A stretch of DNA of 36,791 nucleotides, from NCBI GenBank assembly GCA_904420185.1, contig CAJFUJ010000035.1, positions 1 through 36,791 on the forward strand. Reading direction: 5' to 3'. Each line of letters opens with the position of its first letter. The stretch's first letter is position 1. The stretch comes from an uncultured Butyricicoccus sp. (lineage in GTDB: Bacteria > Bacillota > Clostridia > Oscillospirales > Butyricicoccaceae). The notes beneath the pieces were generated by a model, which saw only the letters and a program-made list of their open reading frames with translations, was not told the origin of the DNA and did not search any database. The position numbers and the translations under genes were made by a program. Shown here piece by piece: positions 15,823 to 24,659 of this stretch.

Positions 15823-16596
15823 TTAGTTCTGATTGGCTGCCTCTACGATTGCCGCAAAGTCCGGCGCCTTCAAGGACGCGCCGCCGATCAGACCGCCGTC
15901 TACATCGGGCTGGGCCAGCAGCTCGGCCGCGTTCTTGGCATTCATGGAGCCGCCGTACTGAATGGTGATTGCACGAGCGGCGCGCGCGCCGTACAGTTCG
16001 CGCAGGCAGTCGCGAATCTTCGCGCAGACCTCGCCTGCCTGCTCAGCGGTTGCAGTTTTGCCTGTACCAATGGCCCAGATCGGCTCATAAGCAATGACAA
16101 CCTTTTTGATATCCTCCACAGCTACGCCTTGCAATGCAATTTTGACCTGCTTGCGGATAACCTCCATGGTGACATCCTGCTCACGCTCGGTCAGGCTTTC
16201 GCCTACGCACAAAATCGGACGCAGACCGTTTTCAATCGCAACCTTGACCTTTTTATTGCAGCTCTCGTCGGTTTCATTGAAATACTGACGGCGCTCGGAG
16301 TGGCCGATGATCACGTACTTTACACCCAGCTCCTTGAGCATATCGGCCGAAATCTCACCGGTAAATGCGCCGGACTTTTCAAAATGCATGTTCTCGGCGC
16401 CGATGGCAATCTTGGAGCCCTTTGCAGCCTTTACAGCGGCCTGAATATCAGTAAACGGTACGCACAACACCATTTCACACCACTTGGTCTTGGAAAGCAA
16501 CGGCTTCATTTCCTCAATGAGTGCCTTCGCCTCGCTCGGCGTCTTATTCATTTTCCAGTTACCAGCAATAATGGTCTTGCGATATCTGCGATTCAT
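15823..16596 (-). CDS. tpiA: triosephosphate isomerase
   Basis: The 257-residue TIM-barrel enzyme interconverts dihydroxyacetone phosphate and glyceraldehyde 3-phosphate. Active-site residues are N13 and K15 in AGNWKMN, the histidine in [12 protein letters not shown], and the glutamate in [16 protein letters not shown], followed by the phosphate-binding loops [11 protein letters not shown] and GGLIGGASL. Length is normal. The start at 16596 follows AAAGGGGTATATAAAAC, a moderate ribosome binding site. It is the second gene of the glycolytic operon, 129 nt after pgk; that spacer contains GC-rich self-complementary sequence but no T tract, so I call no terminator. Confidence 0.99.
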   Translation of the reverse strand: MNRRYRKTIIAGNWKMNKTPSEAKALIEEMKPLLSKTKWCEMVLCVPFTDIQAAVKAAKGSKIAIGAENMHFEKSGAFTGEISADMLKELGVKYVIIGHSERRQYFNETDESCNKKVKVAIENGLRPILCVGESLTEREQDVTMEVIRKQVKIALQGVAVEDIKKVVIAYEPIWAIGTGKTATAEQAGEVCAKIRDCLRELYGARAARAITIQYGGSMNAKNAAELLAQPDVDGGLIGGASLKAPDFAAIVEAANQN

Positions 16597-16725
16597 GTTT
16601 TATATACCCCTTTCAGTTTTACGATGCGATTTCTCTCGTAAAGGTATGTATTTTTACGGGTTGCCCCGATATAGCAAGGTGATGCCCGGCCCGGGGCAGG
16701 CGGCCGCCGGACCGGGGGAGAAAAT

Positions 16726-17916
16726 TTACTTATCGTTGAGGCAGGCGATGCCCGGCAGTTCCAGTCCCTCCAGGAACTCAAGCGAAGCGCCGCCGCCGGT
16801 CGAAATGTGGGTCATCTTATCCGCATAGCCCAGCTTTTCCACCGCAGCCGCCGAATCGCCGCCGCCAATGATCGAAACTGCGCCCGAAGCCGCGATGGCC
16901 TTAGCGATGGCCTTGGTCCCGATTGCGAAGGCGTCGAACTCAAACACGCCCATCGGGCCGTTCCAAACAACCGTACCTGCGTCCTTCACTGCATCTGAAA
17001 ACAGCTCGACTGTCTTGGGGCCAATATCCAAGCCCATCATATTGTCCGGGATCTGGCCAGCCTCATACACAACCGGCTCTGCATCGGCCGCAAAGTGGTC
17101 GGCACAAACCGTATCTACGGGCAACAGCAGCTTCACACCCTTGTCTGCGGCTTTCTTGAGCAGGCCGCTGGCCAGCTCCAGTTTGTCCTCTTCACACAGT
17201 GAAGTGCCGATTTTACCGCCCTGCGCCTTGGAGAAGGTGTAGGCCATACCGCCGCCGATGATGATCGTATCGCACTTTTCGATCAGGTTGTTGATCACGC
17301 CGATCTTATCCGAAACCTTTGCGCCGCCCAAAATTGCAACAAACGGACGCACCGGGTTGTCCAGCGCCTTACCCATGATGGAAATTTCCTTGTTGATCAG
17401 GTAGCCGCAAACTGCCGGCAGATAATCCGCGATCCCGGCGGTAGAGGCGTGCGCGCGGTGCGCTGTACCGAAGGCATCGTTCACATAGATTTCCGCCATC
17501 GAGGCCAATTCCTTGGCAAAAGCCGGATCGTTCTTTTCCTCTTCCTTATGGAAGCGCACATTTTCCAGCAGCAGGACCTGGCCCGGCTGGAGCGCCGCCG
17601 CCTTGGCCTTTGCATCCGGACCAATCACGTCTTTGGCAAGCGTAACCTGCTGGCCCAGCAGCTCAGACAGGCGTTCTGCCACCGGTGCAAGGGAATACTT
17701 CATTTTGAACTCACCCTTCGGACGGCCCAGGTGAGAGCACAAGATCACGGCCGCCTTGTGTTCGAGCAAATATTGAATGGTTGGCAGCGCGGCGACAATC
17801 CGCTTGTCGTCGGTGATGCGGCCGGTTTCATCCTGCGGCACGTTGAAATCACAGCGGACAATCACCTTTTTGCCGGCGACATCAATGTCCTCCACATTTT
17901 TCTTATTGTAATCCAT
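16726..17916 (-). CDS. pgk: phosphoglycerate kinase
   Basis: The 396-residue enzyme transfers phosphate from 1,3-bisphosphoglycerate to ADP. Recognisable segments are [15 protein letters not shown] near the N terminus, [41 protein letters not shown], the hinge/nucleotide part [10 protein letters not shown], and the C-terminal [13 protein letters not shown] and [15 protein letters not shown]. Length is standard. Start 17916 follows AAAGGAGAGAGTCAGT. It opens the operon pgk-tpiA-gpmI-eno; the usual first partner, glyceraldehyde-3-phosphate dehydrogenase, is not in the window. Confidence 0.99.
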   Translation of the reverse strand: MDYNKKNVEDIDVAGKKVIVRCDFNVPQDETGRITDDKRIVAALPTIQYLLEHKAAVILCSHLGRPKGEFKMKYSLAPVAERLSELLGQQVTLAKDVIGPDAKAKAAALQPGQVLLLENVRFHKEEEKNDPAFAKELASMAEIYVNDAFGTAHRAHASTAGIADYLPAVCGYLINKEISIMGKALDNPVRPFVAILGGAKVSDKIGVINNLIEKCDTIIIGGGMAYTFSKAQGGKIGTSLCEEDKLELASGLLKKAADKGVKLLLPVDTVCADHFAADAEPVVYEAGQIPDNMMGLDIGPKTVELFSDAVKDAGTVVWNGPMGVFEFDAFAIGTKAIAKAIAASGAVSIIGGGDSAAAVEKLGYADKMTHISTGGGASLEFLEGLELPGIACLNDK

Positions 17917-17982
17917 ACTGACTCTCTCCTTTGTGCAAAGTAATTCCTCTCAAAACATACGCGAAACGATCATTTTCCGGGA

Positions 17983-18007
17983 GGAAAGGGCTGGATTTAG
18001 CCCTTCC
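17983..18007 (-). promoter_or_regulatory. 5'-proximal leader hairpin of the glycolytic operon
   Basis: On the minus strand GGAAGGGCT pairs with AGCCCTTTCC with one bulged T, loop AAATCC. It begins about ten bases after the predicted transcription start and has no T tract, so it probably stabilises the mRNA rather than terminating it. Confidence 0.45.
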
Positions 18008-18023
18008 ATCTTCCTAAGATAGC

Positions 18024-18052
18024 ATTATACTTGTTTTATCCATAACAATCAA
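18024..18052 (-). promoter_or_regulatory. sigma-A promoter of pgk-tpiA-gpmI-eno
   Basis: On the minus strand -35 TTGATT (18052-18047), 17-base spacer, -10 TATAAT (18029-18024). The leader to pgk is about 100 nt. Confidence 0.85.
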
Positions 18053-18163
18053 TAGACTTTCTGAAAAATATCGCAAATAATCCGCACTTTGGCGATTATT
18101 TTGATTTGTGCAGCCGCAAAAAATAAATTTCTGGTGATATTTGCTCTAGCTTACGGTCTCCGC

Positions 18164-19057
18164 TTATGCTTTACCTGCCGGCAGATGATCCCGTGGCGTG
18201 CCGTCATACATCACAGCGAGCGCCTGCGGACCGGTATTCGTGATCACCGACACCCCGATGGGCCACCGTTCAACCCCAGCAAATCCAAGGTCTCGCAGCC
18301 CTGCTTCCAGGGCATCCAGCCGTTCTTCCGGTACATCACCGTACAGCAAACCGGCTATCTGGTTTTCCGGCCCTACCACATGTTCTTTTACAAAATTGAC
18401 CATTGCTTGTGTCACATTTTTATCCCCGCGCACCTTGCCACATACGTTCACGCCTCCTGCGTAAACATGACTGATCGGACGCAGGCCAAGGGCCTCGCCG
18501 ACAAAGGCCGCACCGCCCGAAATGCGCCCGGATTTTTTGAGAAATTGCAAAGTATATACCCCAAGTACTGCTTCACTGCGCGCGAGTGCAGAACGGACTT
18601 CCTGCACAATTTGGTCAAAGGGCGCACCCATCTCACGCATTTGCGCCGCCTTGAGCACCACCCGGCCATAAACCATTGTGTAAGTTTCTGAATCCACCAA
18701 CTCAATGGTCATATCCTTGCCAAATTCCTCATAGAACATATCCCGCGCCATACAAGCCGATTGATAACATCCTGAGCCTTTTGCATTGATCGTCACGCCG
18801 AGCACATGGGTGCAGCCTGCCAGCCGCGCCCGTTGATAAATCTCCAAATACTGTACAGGGGTGGCTTGTGTGGTCACCGGAATGTCCTTGGTTTGTTCGA
18901 GTATTTTCCAATAGGCTTGCGGGGTGATGTCATAGTATTCCCGCAGTGTGCGGCCTTCATACGTCACCTTGATTGGGGCGATGTCAATCTGGTAGCGTTC
19001 GACCAATGCTGGTGGGATATCGCTAGATGAATCGGTAAAAATATATATTTTATCCAT
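18164..19057 (-). CDS. DegV-family fatty-acid-binding protein
   Basis: The 297-residue protein belongs to the DegV (EDD fold) family, which binds long-chain fatty acids; FakB members present the fatty acid to a FakA kinase. Typical features are the N-terminal IYIFTDSSSDIP, then TTQATPVQYLEIYQ, LGVTINAKGSGCYQSA, the segment TLQFLKKSGRISGGAAFVG, and ITNTGPQALAVMY near the end. Start 19057 follows GGGAGGAATAA. It is 32 nt downstream of trmL and probably cotranscribed with it. Family is firm; a FakB role is an inference because no fakA is in the window. Confidence 0.94.
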   Translation of the reverse strand: MDKIYIFTDSSSDIPPALVERYQIDIAPIKVTYEGRTLREYYDITPQAYWKILEQTKDIPVTTQATPVQYLEIYQRARLAGCTHVLGVTINAKGSGCYQSACMARDMFYEEFGKDMTIELVDSETYTMVYGRVVLKAAQMREMGAPFDQIVQEVRSALARSEAVLGVYTLQFLKKSGRISGGAAFVGEALGLRPISHVYAGGVNVCGKVRGDKNVTQAMVNFVKEHVVGPENQIAGLLYGDVPEERLDALEAGLRDLGFAGVERWPIGVSVITNTGPQALAVMYDGTPRDHLPAGKA

Positions 19058-19089
19058 TTATTCCTCCCATTCTCTCTCTGTTCTCTTGA

Positions 19090-19590
19090 TTATAGGGCCG
19101 GACCTAGATCCACGGGGAACCGGCCGGCTTCGTCCAGCCCTTGAAATCCGGTTTGCCGCAATGCTTCAAATACCGTCACTGCCACCGAATTCGACAAATT
19201 TAAGCTGCGCGCACCTGCCCGCATGGGGATTCGAAGGCAGCGTTCGGGGTGCTCGGCCAGCAGTGGCTCGGGCAAACCACGCGTTTCCTTGCCAAACATC
19301 AAAAAAGCGCCGTCTGCAAACCGGGCCTCGGTGTAGGCGCGCGGTGCTTTCGTCGTCAAATAATAGTATGGCCCTTGTGGATTTTTTTCAAAAAAGTCGG
19401 CCAGGTTTTGATAATAGCGGATATCAAGCAAATGCCAATAATCCAATCCTGCGCGTTTGAGCTGCTTATCGTCAATAGAAAACCCGAGTGGCTCCACCAG
19501 GTGCAGCACCGAACCAGTTGCAGCGCAAGTGCGGGCAATGTTGCCGGTATTCTGGGGAATCTCGGGTTCGACCAAAACAATATGGAACAT
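19090..19590 (-). CDS. trmL: tRNA (cytidine/uridine-34-2'-O)-methyltransferase
   Basis: The 166-residue SPOUT-class enzyme methylates the wobble-position ribose of leucine tRNAs. The family opening FHIVLVEPEIPQNTGNIART is present. The SAM-binding trefoil knot is formed by FGKETRGLPEPLL, RIPMRAGARSLNLSNSVA and the final helix. I start at the second Met (19590), which has GAGG six bases ahead and matches the usual N terminus; an in-frame ATG at 19602 has no ribosome binding site. It heads a two-gene unit with the DegV gene. Confidence 0.95.
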   Translation of the reverse strand: MFHIVLVEPEIPQNTGNIARTCAATGSVLHLVEPLGFSIDDKQLKRAGLDYWHLLDIRYYQNLADFFEKNPQGPYYYLTTKAPRAYTEARFADGAFLMFGKETRGLPEPLLAEHPERCLRIPMRAGARSLNLSNSVAVTVFEALRQTGFQGLDEAGRFPVDLGPAL

Positions 19591-19623
19591 AACAATCCTC
19601 ATTTTTTCGCAAAGTACGATTCT

Positions 19624-19652
19624 ATTTTAGAGGATTTACGTTTCATTTTCAA
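19624..19652 (-). promoter_or_regulatory. sigma-A promoter of trmL-degV
   Basis: On the minus strand -35 TTGAAA (19652-19647), 17-base spacer, -10 TAAAAT (19629-19624), 33 nt upstream of the trmL start. Confidence 0.7.
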
Positions 19653-19673
19653 GGTTTTTTATTATTTTTGTGC

Positions 19674-19707
19674 AAAAAGCATCCCCCAATCGCGAAGGAT
19701 TGGGGGA
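19674..19707 (-). terminator. terminator of the sigma/anti-sigma pair
   Basis: On the minus strand TCCCCCAATC pairs perfectly with GATTGGGGGA around the loop CTTCGC, followed by GCTTTTTG. It starts ten bases after the stop codon at 19717. Confidence 0.93.
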
Positions 19708-19716
19708 GATTGCAGG

Positions 19717-20607
19717 TTATTCTTGTAGTTGTGCATAAACGCCGTAGACGTAGCCTTGCTCCTTGGCCTGCTCGTCGGTGAGCACCTCGCCGGTCAGCTG
19801 CGGGCCGCTGACGTCATCTGGGTACGTAACACCCAGCTTGCCGGTGTGCAGGGTCATCTCCTGGGTGGCGGTTGTGCCGTCGGTAAAGGTGACTGTTACG
19901 GTTAAGGTTGCACCGTCGAATTCATCGGTACGAGCGTGCCAGGCGGCTTGCTCGTCCTCTGCATCCGTTGTTTGGGGAGCTGCCCACAAGCCATAGCTCA
20001 CCGCAGGATCGTAGGTCTCTACAAAACCGTTTTCCAGTTTCCAGCTCACATCCGCCCACCACATATGCTGCTCTTCCAAGCCGCTTATGCTGATGATATC
20101 AGCATTTGCAAGCCGCGGATCGGTTTCTTGCAACGTAACCGCCGGCATTTTTTCGTCAACTTCGATCTTTTCATGCCGATACAGACCACCTTTGTCCATC
20201 GAAGCGCTGACGCTCTGAATGTTGTCCCCGGTCACTTTGAAGATGCACCCGGAAAAGAAACCCTTTTCCAAATCGTCACATCCACCTTCTCCGACGTCAA
20301 ATACAATCTTACTGCCCTTGGGTTCCAGTGTTTCGCCCGTGTCAGCCGCATAAGCCACCAGGCCGAACGAGTGGCTGATATCGCTCGCACCCTCCAGGCC
20401 TTGCCCGTGCAGCGCCGCGCCGCCCAGCAGCAGCGCGACCGCACAAGCCGCCGCCAGCACCCGCTTAAATCCGCGTGCGCGGGGCGTTTTGCGCGTTCCA
20501 ACCGTCCGGCCCTGCCGCATATCCTCCGCCGCCAGCCGGGTGCGCGCCTTCAGCCGGTCGGGCGCTTTCATGTTTTGCAAATCGCTGAGTGTGTTCCTGT
20601 GTTTCAT
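19717..20607 (-). CDS. single-span membrane protein, probable anti-sigma factor
   Basis: The 296-residue product begins with a short basic cytosolic part (about 1-47, MKHRNTLSDLQNMKAPDRLK), one membrane helix (about 48-66, VLAAACAVALLLGG), and an external domain of about 225 residues with no family I recognise. Two cysteines in GEGGCDDLEKGFFSGCIFKV may form a disulfide. There is no zinc-binding HxxxCxxC motif. The assignment rests on its position straight after an ECF sigma gene and on the topology. The ATG at 20607 follows GGAGG by nine bases. It starts 143 nt before the sigma frame ends, so the first 47 codons are shared in another frame. Confidence 0.75.
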   Translation of the reverse strand: MKHRNTLSDLQNMKAPDRLKARTRLAAEDMRQGRTVGTRKTPRARGFKRVLAAACAVALLLGGAALHGQGLEGASDISHSFGLVAYAADTGETLEPKGSKIVFDVGEGGCDDLEKGFFSGCIFKVTGDNIQSVSASMDKGGLYRHEKIEVDEKMPAVTLQETDPRLANADIISISGLEEQHMWWADVSWKLENGFVETYDPAVSYGLWAAPQTTDAEDEQAAWHARTDEFDGATLTVTVTFTDGTTATQEMTLHTGKLGVTYPDDVSGPQLTGEVLTDEQAKEQGYVYGVYAQLQE

Positions 20608-21097
20608 CGTCATCGCCCTCCAAAATCTGTTTGAGTTGTTTGCGTGCGCGGTGCAGCCGGGTGCGCACCGTCACCGGCCGGCAACCGGTGATCTGCGCGA
20701 TCTCCTCGGTGCCATACCCTTCCACATAGTGCAAATACACTGGGATACGCAGCCGCTGGGGCAGCGCCGCTACTGCTTGCCACAGCGCTTGGTAGTCCTC
20801 TCCTTCAGGCGCTGCCACATCCGGCATCGCTTCCAGCGGCGCAGTGTGTCGGAACCAGGCGGAGCGCCGCAAATCGTTGCACCGGCTGGCTGTGGCCCGC
20901 AGCAGCCAGGCTTTGAGGTGTTCCCCGTCCGCAAATTGGGTCGTATCGCGCAACAGCTGCAAGAACACCTCCTGGAATACATCTTCCGCGTCTGTCCGCG
21001 AGCCCAAGCGGCAAAGTGCCAGGCGATACACTGCGTCCCCATAATCGTCCATGGCCCGGACTAGGAACTGGTCCGAGCGTAGAGACTTGTCTTCCAT
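20465..21097 (-). CDS. ECF-type RNA polymerase sigma factor with extended C terminus
   Basis: The 210-residue sigma-70-family protein has region 2 at about residues 10-85 (MDDYGDAVYRLALCRLGSRT, then DAEDVFQEVFLQLLRDT and KAWLLRATASRCNDLRR). Region 4 lies at about 110-160 (LPQRLRIPVYLHYVEGYGTE, then EIAQITGCRPVTVRTRLHRA). There is no region 3, as expected for ECF factors. They normally have about 165-175 residues; here about 45 extra low-complexity residues (rich in Ala, Gly, Pro) are read through the anti-sigma gene in another frame. Start 21097 follows AGAAAGGAGGTCAACGCG. An ECF-like promoter upstream suggests autoregulation. Confidence 0.93.
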   Translation of the reverse strand: MEDKSLRSDQFLVRAMDDYGDAVYRLALCRLGSRTDAEDVFQEVFLQLLRDTTQFADGEHLKAWLLRATASRCNDLRRSAWFRHTAPLEAMPDVAAPEGEDYQALWQAVAALPQRLRIPVYLHYVEGYGTEEIAQITGCRPVTVRTRLHRARKQLKQILEGDDDETQEHTQRFAKHESARPAEGAHPAGGGGYAAGPDGWNAQNAPRTRI

Positions 21098-21121
21098 CGC
21101 GTTGACCTCCTTTCTACAAAC

Positions 21122-21149
21122 AACACGAGATAGGGCGGCAAATTGTTCC
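21122..21149 (-). promoter_or_regulatory. ECF-type promoter before the sigma gene
   Basis: On the minus strand GGAAC (21149-21145), 17 bases, then CGTGTT (21127-21122), matching the general ECF layout of an AAC-containing -35 and a CGT-type -10. It lies between the ribF terminator and the sigma start, so the sigma factor probably controls its own gene. Confidence 0.5.
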
Positions 21150-21158
21150 CGATGCCGT

Positions 21159-21201
21159 AAAAAAACACCGCACCCCTCCTTAGGTTTGAGGGATGCGGTG
21201 T
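21159..21201 (-). terminator. strong terminator of the nusA-ribF operon
   Basis: On the minus strand ACACCGCA pairs with TGCGGTGT, with an inner CCCTC/GAGGG stem, then an uninterrupted T tract. It sits 23 nt after the ribF stop and closes the long operon. Confidence 0.95.
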
Positions 21202-21224
21202 ACCACAACGCGCTCTTATCAATT

Positions 21225-22124
21225 TCACGCAAAGTATTCTCTTGTCTGGCGTACGTTTTCTGCAATTGCAGCTTTCAATTCTTCGACCGAATCAAATGCC
21301 CGCTCGGGCCGTAGGAATTTGTGCAGCTCAACGTGGATAAATTGTCCGTACAGGTCGCCATTGAAGTCGAGCAAATGGGGTTCAATCGTCGGCCCGCCGC
21401 CGTCTACAAAGGTGGGTTTGACGCCGATATTGGTTGCAGCGATGTAGCTGCTTTCACCGACAACCACACGAGTGGCATACACGCCATAGGGCGGCAGGGC
21501 CATTTCCTCGGGCAGCGCCAAATTGACCGTCGGCACCCCCAACGTACGTGTGCCGACCTTGCGGCCATGCTCCACCACGCCAGAAATTGTATACGGGTGC
21601 CCCAAAAACTCGGTGGCACGCTCCATTTCGCCCTGCGAAATCAGCTGCCGGATATAGGTCGAGGACACCACTACGCCGCCGATTTTGACATCCGGAATGC
21701 AGTCATAACCGATACCCGCCTTGCGGCATTCCTCGGCCATTCCCTCGGGCGTACCCTGCCCTTTATATCCAAAGCGGTTATTGTGCCCCGAGATAATATA
21801 CCTTGCATGGAATCTGCCGATCAGCAGCTTGTGGATAAAATCGCGCCAATCCATGGTGCGCAACTCGGAAAAGTGTCCAAAAATCACCTCATCCACGCCA
21901 CCCAACCGCTTGATCTCCTCCGCACGGCTGGCATAAGCGGTCAACATCGGCGCTTGCATTCCCGACATCACAGAGCTCGGATGCTGGTCAAACGTAAAAA
22001 CCGAAGAGATCCCATCGATCTCTTTTGCACGCTGCACCGCGCGCTTCATCAGCGCCTGATGCCCCCGGTGGACTCCGTCAAAGTAGCCGAGTGCAATCGC
22101 ACGCACCGGATTTTCTATATTCAT
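21225..22124 (-). CDS. ribF: bifunctional riboflavin kinase / FAD synthetase
   Basis: The 299-residue enzyme makes FMN from riboflavin and FAD from FMN. The N-terminal adenylyltransferase domain shows GYFDGVHRGHQALM (the HxGH-type motif) and VSSTYIRQLISQGEMERA. The C-terminal flavokinase domain (from about 180) shows GTRTLGVPTVNLAL and PPYGVYA, then ATNIGVKPTF. The usual ten or so residues before the first strand are missing, so the start at 22124 gives a slightly short N terminus; GGGGGAAGG precedes it. It is the last gene of the nusA-truB operon. Confidence 0.97.
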   Translation of the reverse strand: MNIENPVRAIALGYFDGVHRGHQALMKRAVQRAKEIDGISSVFTFDQHPSSVMSGMQAPMLTAYASRAEEIKRLGGVDEVIFGHFSELRTMDWRDFIHKLLIGRFHARYIISGHNNRFGYKGQGTPEGMAEECRKAGIGYDCIPDVKIGGVVVSSTYIRQLISQGEMERATEFLGHPYTISGVVEHGRKVGTRTLGVPTVNLALPEEMALPPYGVYATRVVVGESSYIAATNIGVKPTFVDGGGPTIEPHLLDFNGDLYGQFIHVELHKFLRPERAFDSVEELKAAIAENVRQTREYFA

Positions 22125-22199
22125 CGGGCCTTCCCCCTCAAACTAGAGTAAAACGCAAAAACCTGCTGCGCGCAGTTTACGACCTGTTGCGCAACATTC

Positions 22200-23114
22200 T
22201 CACCGGAAATTTTTATATACAAACAGCCCAACGCCGCCCTTGTCCAGCGTACGCACCTGTCCCAACATGCAAAACTGCCTGTCCGGATTGTACACACGCA
22301 CCAGTACGCCTGGCATCTCTGGCAGGCTGTCCACCTGACGCGGGAATACGACCGCTCCGCGCGCCGCGCGGTCGGCCCCTTCGGCGGTTAAATGCACAGC
22401 TGGATAGTTCATAAACAAGCTGTCAGCCGGCCGCAAAAGGGCAGCCACCCGCTCTTGGACTGCGGCGTCTTCTACCGCATCAAAATCCACGGTTTGCTCC
22501 AATGTATATGCACCCGCGCGCGTGCGGGTCAAACTGTGCATGGCCGCGAGCGTGCCGAGCGACTCGCCCACATCGTGGATCAATGTGCGCACATAGACAC
22601 CCTTGCTCACAACCAGCCGTAAGCGCCCTTTTTGGGCAGCTTCGTCAAAGGAGAGCAGTTCAATTTGGTGCACAACAATGGGGCGCGGCGCACGCTCGAC
22701 TTCTTTGCCTTTGCGCGCCAGCTCGTACAACTTTTTCCCGTCAATTTTAACCGCCGAATACATAGGTGGGATCTGTTCCTGGGGGCCCAAAAAGCCGGCC
22801 AGACACTGCCGCACAGCCTCTTCTCCGGTGCGCACATCCGAGGTACGCAACACAGTTCCGGTGGTATCTTGGGTGTCGGTGGCAATCCCCAGGGTAAAAC
22901 CAGCAACGTATTCCTTGTCCTGGGCAGCGGCGAAATCGGCGGCTTTGGTCGCACCGCCGACAAACACTGGCAACACCCCTGTTGCCAGCGGGTCAAGCGT
23001 GCCGCCGTGGCCAATGCGGCGGGTCTTTAAGATGCCCCGCAGCTTGGCAACCACGTCATGCGAGGTAAAGCCTTGGGGCTTATTCATCAGCAAAATTCCG
23101 TTTAGTTCGGTCAT
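22200..23114 (-). CDS. truB: tRNA pseudouridine-55 synthase
   Basis: The 304-residue enzyme converts U55 in the T loop of tRNAs to pseudouridine. Family motifs are GILLMNKPQGFTSHDVVAKL, the catalytic aspartate in GHGGTLDPLATGVLPV, then IPPMYSAVKIDGKKLYELAR and SKGVYVRTLIHDVG. A C-terminal PUA-like part follows. Start 23114 has only a weak purine stretch (AGAAATAGAA) upstream, so translation may depend on coupling within the operon. It lies 65 nt after nrnA and 75 nt before ribF, the usual Firmicutes neighbourhood. Confidence 0.97.
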   Translation of the reverse strand: MTELNGILLMNKPQGFTSHDVVAKLRGILKTRRIGHGGTLDPLATGVLPVFVGGATKAADFAAAQDKEYVAGFTLGIATDTQDTTGTVLRTSDVRTGEEAVRQCLAGFLGPQEQIPPMYSAVKIDGKKLYELARKGKEVERAPRPIVVHQIELLSFDEAAQKGRLRLVVSKGVYVRTLIHDVGESLGTLAAMHSLTRTRAGAYTLEQTVDFDAVEDAAVQERVAALLRPADSLFMNYPAVHLTAEGADRAARGAVVFPRQVDSLPEMPGVLVRVYNPDRQFCMLGQVRTLDKGGVGLFVYKNFR

Positions 23115-23179
23115 TTCTATTTCTATGTGCGGGCGCTGAACCCTCCATTGAAACCGGCCTGCGCCGCCCTTTCCTCATT

Positions 23180-24157
23180 TTAACTGGCTTCCATACCGCT
23201 TTTGCGGTAAACCGACTCGGCGGCCTCCAGTAGCCGCGCACGCGCCTGCTGCAAGCTCACACCCGCCGGGAATGATGCCCCGCCCGCGCGCAAATGGCCG
23301 CCGCCGCCACACTTACGGCAGATGACCGATGCATCCACCTCTTTGGTTGTGCGCACGGACGCCTTGACCGAGCCATCCTTGTTCTCGGTCAAGGTAATCC
23401 CCACCTGCACGCCCTCGATCTGACGGGTTAGCGAGGCGATCGAGTCCAGGTCATCCATATCCGCACCTGTGCGGTCGATGTCTGCGCGGCGCAGGGTAGC
23501 CAACGCAATCTTGCGGTCGTGCACAAACTCCATGGTATCAAAGATAATACGCTCCATTTCAAACCGTGGCCAGCTCTTCACCTCAAACAGCGCGCGATTG
23601 ATCTCACCGCCATCCACGCCCGCCTCCAGACAGGCTGCTGCAACGCGCAAGGTATGCGGCACAGTGTTAGAAAATTTGAAGCAGCCCGTGTCGGTAGAAA
23701 CCGCGACATAGATGCACCGCGCAATATCCGCAGTAAGCTGCACCCCCATCGCCATGAGCACATCATAGACGATTTCCCCGCAGCCACCCGCTGTGGGCCG
23801 GATCAGGTTGGACGCACCAAACCCCGGATTGGAGCGATGATGATCGATCACAAGGTCGATTTGCTCTGCCCACGCCTCAGCGTTGCCGGTCAGCATATTG
23901 GTATCAGCCACATCCACGGTCACCAGCATGTTGGCTTGAAAGCCCGCAGGCGGGTAACAGGGAACAATCAAGCCAGCATACCGTTTGGTGATTTCAGGAT
24001 TTTGCAAAACATAGGCGTTCTTCCCCAGCTGCTGTAAGCCGCGGCACAGCGCACCCGCGCAGCCAGATGTATCGCCATCCGGCCGCCGGTGGGACAAAAT
24101 CAGAATATCGTCCGCTTTTTTCAGCAATGCAGCCGCTTCGGCCACGGTCACATTCAT
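23180..24157 (-). CDS. nrnA: DHH-family oligoribonuclease / pAp phosphatase
   Basis: The 325-residue protein degrades very short RNAs and 3'-phosphoadenosine 5'-phosphate in Firmicutes. The metal-binding motifs of the DHH domain are SHRRPDGDTSGCAGAL near the N terminus, VTVDVADTN, VIDHHRSNPGFG, and YVAVSTDTGCFKF. The C-terminal DHHA1 domain ends with the substrate motif CGGGGHLRAGGASF. Start 24157 overlaps the rbfA stop by four bases (ATGA), with GAGGAGGATGTGCA ahead, so the two are translationally coupled. Confidence 0.96.
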   Translation of the reverse strand: MNVTVAEAAALLKKADDILILSHRRPDGDTSGCAGALCRGLQQLGKNAYVLQNPEITKRYAGLIVPCYPPAGFQANMLVTVDVADTNMLTGNAEAWAEQIDLVIDHHRSNPGFGASNLIRPTAGGCGEIVYDVLMAMGVQLTADIARCIYVAVSTDTGCFKFSNTVPHTLRVAAACLEAGVDGGEINRALFEVKSWPRFEMERIIFDTMEFVHDRKIALATLRRADIDRTGADMDDLDSIASLTRQIEGVQVGITLTENKDGSVKASVRTTKEVDASVICRKCGGGGHLRAGGASFPAGVSLQQARARLLEAAESVYRKSGMEAS

Positions 24158-24531
24158 TGCACATCCTCCTCACTGCCCATTTTCCCTTCGCGTTCCAACG
24201 TATGCAGCATTTCGGAGATGTGCGCGCCATAGGTGATCGAAGCGTCCAAATGGAAGACAAGTTCGGGCGCATAGCGCAGCTGCACCTTATGTCCCACCTC
24301 GCGCCGCAGCCATCCGGCTGCTGATCGCAAGCCCTTCATCACTTCTTTTGCCTGCTCCTGTGAGCCCAGGACCGAAATATATACCTTTGCGTACCGCAGA
24401 TCGTTCGTCACTTCGCAGTGGGTGACCGAAACCAAGCCATTTTGCACGCGCGGGTCTTTGACCGCGCGCAGCGCCTCGGCCAAGGCGCGCATCACCTCCT
24501 CGGAAATGCGGCTGATTCGATTGGATGCCAT
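24154..24531 (-). CDS. rbfA: ribosome-binding factor A
   Basis: The 125-residue protein assists 30S subunit maturation by binding near the 5' helix of 16S rRNA. Typical features are NRISRISEEVMRALAEAL at the start, DPRVQNGLVSVTHCEVTNDL and YAKVYISVLG, and the closing helix region LRYAPELVFHLDASI. I start at 24531, preceded by AGGGAGGATTGAATTTT; an upstream in-frame ATG at 24591 has no support. It follows infB with a hairpin in the 128-nt gap. Confidence 0.97.
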   Translation of the reverse strand: MASNRISRISEEVMRALAEALRAVKDPRVQNGLVSVTHCEVTNDLRYAKVYISVLGSQEQAKEVMKGLRSAAGWLRREVGHKVQLRYAPELVFHLDASITYGAHISEMLHTLEREGKMGSEEDVQ

Positions 24532-24559
24532 AAAATTCAATCCTCCCTTTCGAAGGCGT

Positions 24560-24588
24560 AAAACAGGACGGGCGACAGGCCCGCCCTG
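24560..24588 (-). terminator. possible attenuating hairpin between infB and rbfA
   Basis: On the minus strand CAGGGCGGGC pairs with GCCCGTCCTG (one G-T pair) around CTGTC, followed by TTTTACG. The T tract is only four bases and rbfA is only 29 nt further on, so partial termination that lowers rbfA-ribF expression is more likely than a full stop. Confidence 0.5.
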
Positions 24589-24659
24589 CAAATGGTTTTG
24601 GGGCCTTCAAAATACGCCTTAGCGGCAAATGTGGAAGCGCGCAACTTGGGTTATATCGG

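Noticed and set aside
16597-16725. GC-rich self-complementary tpiA-pgk spacer as a terminator
   Set aside because: No T tract follows on the minus strand and the downstream genes clearly continue the operon.
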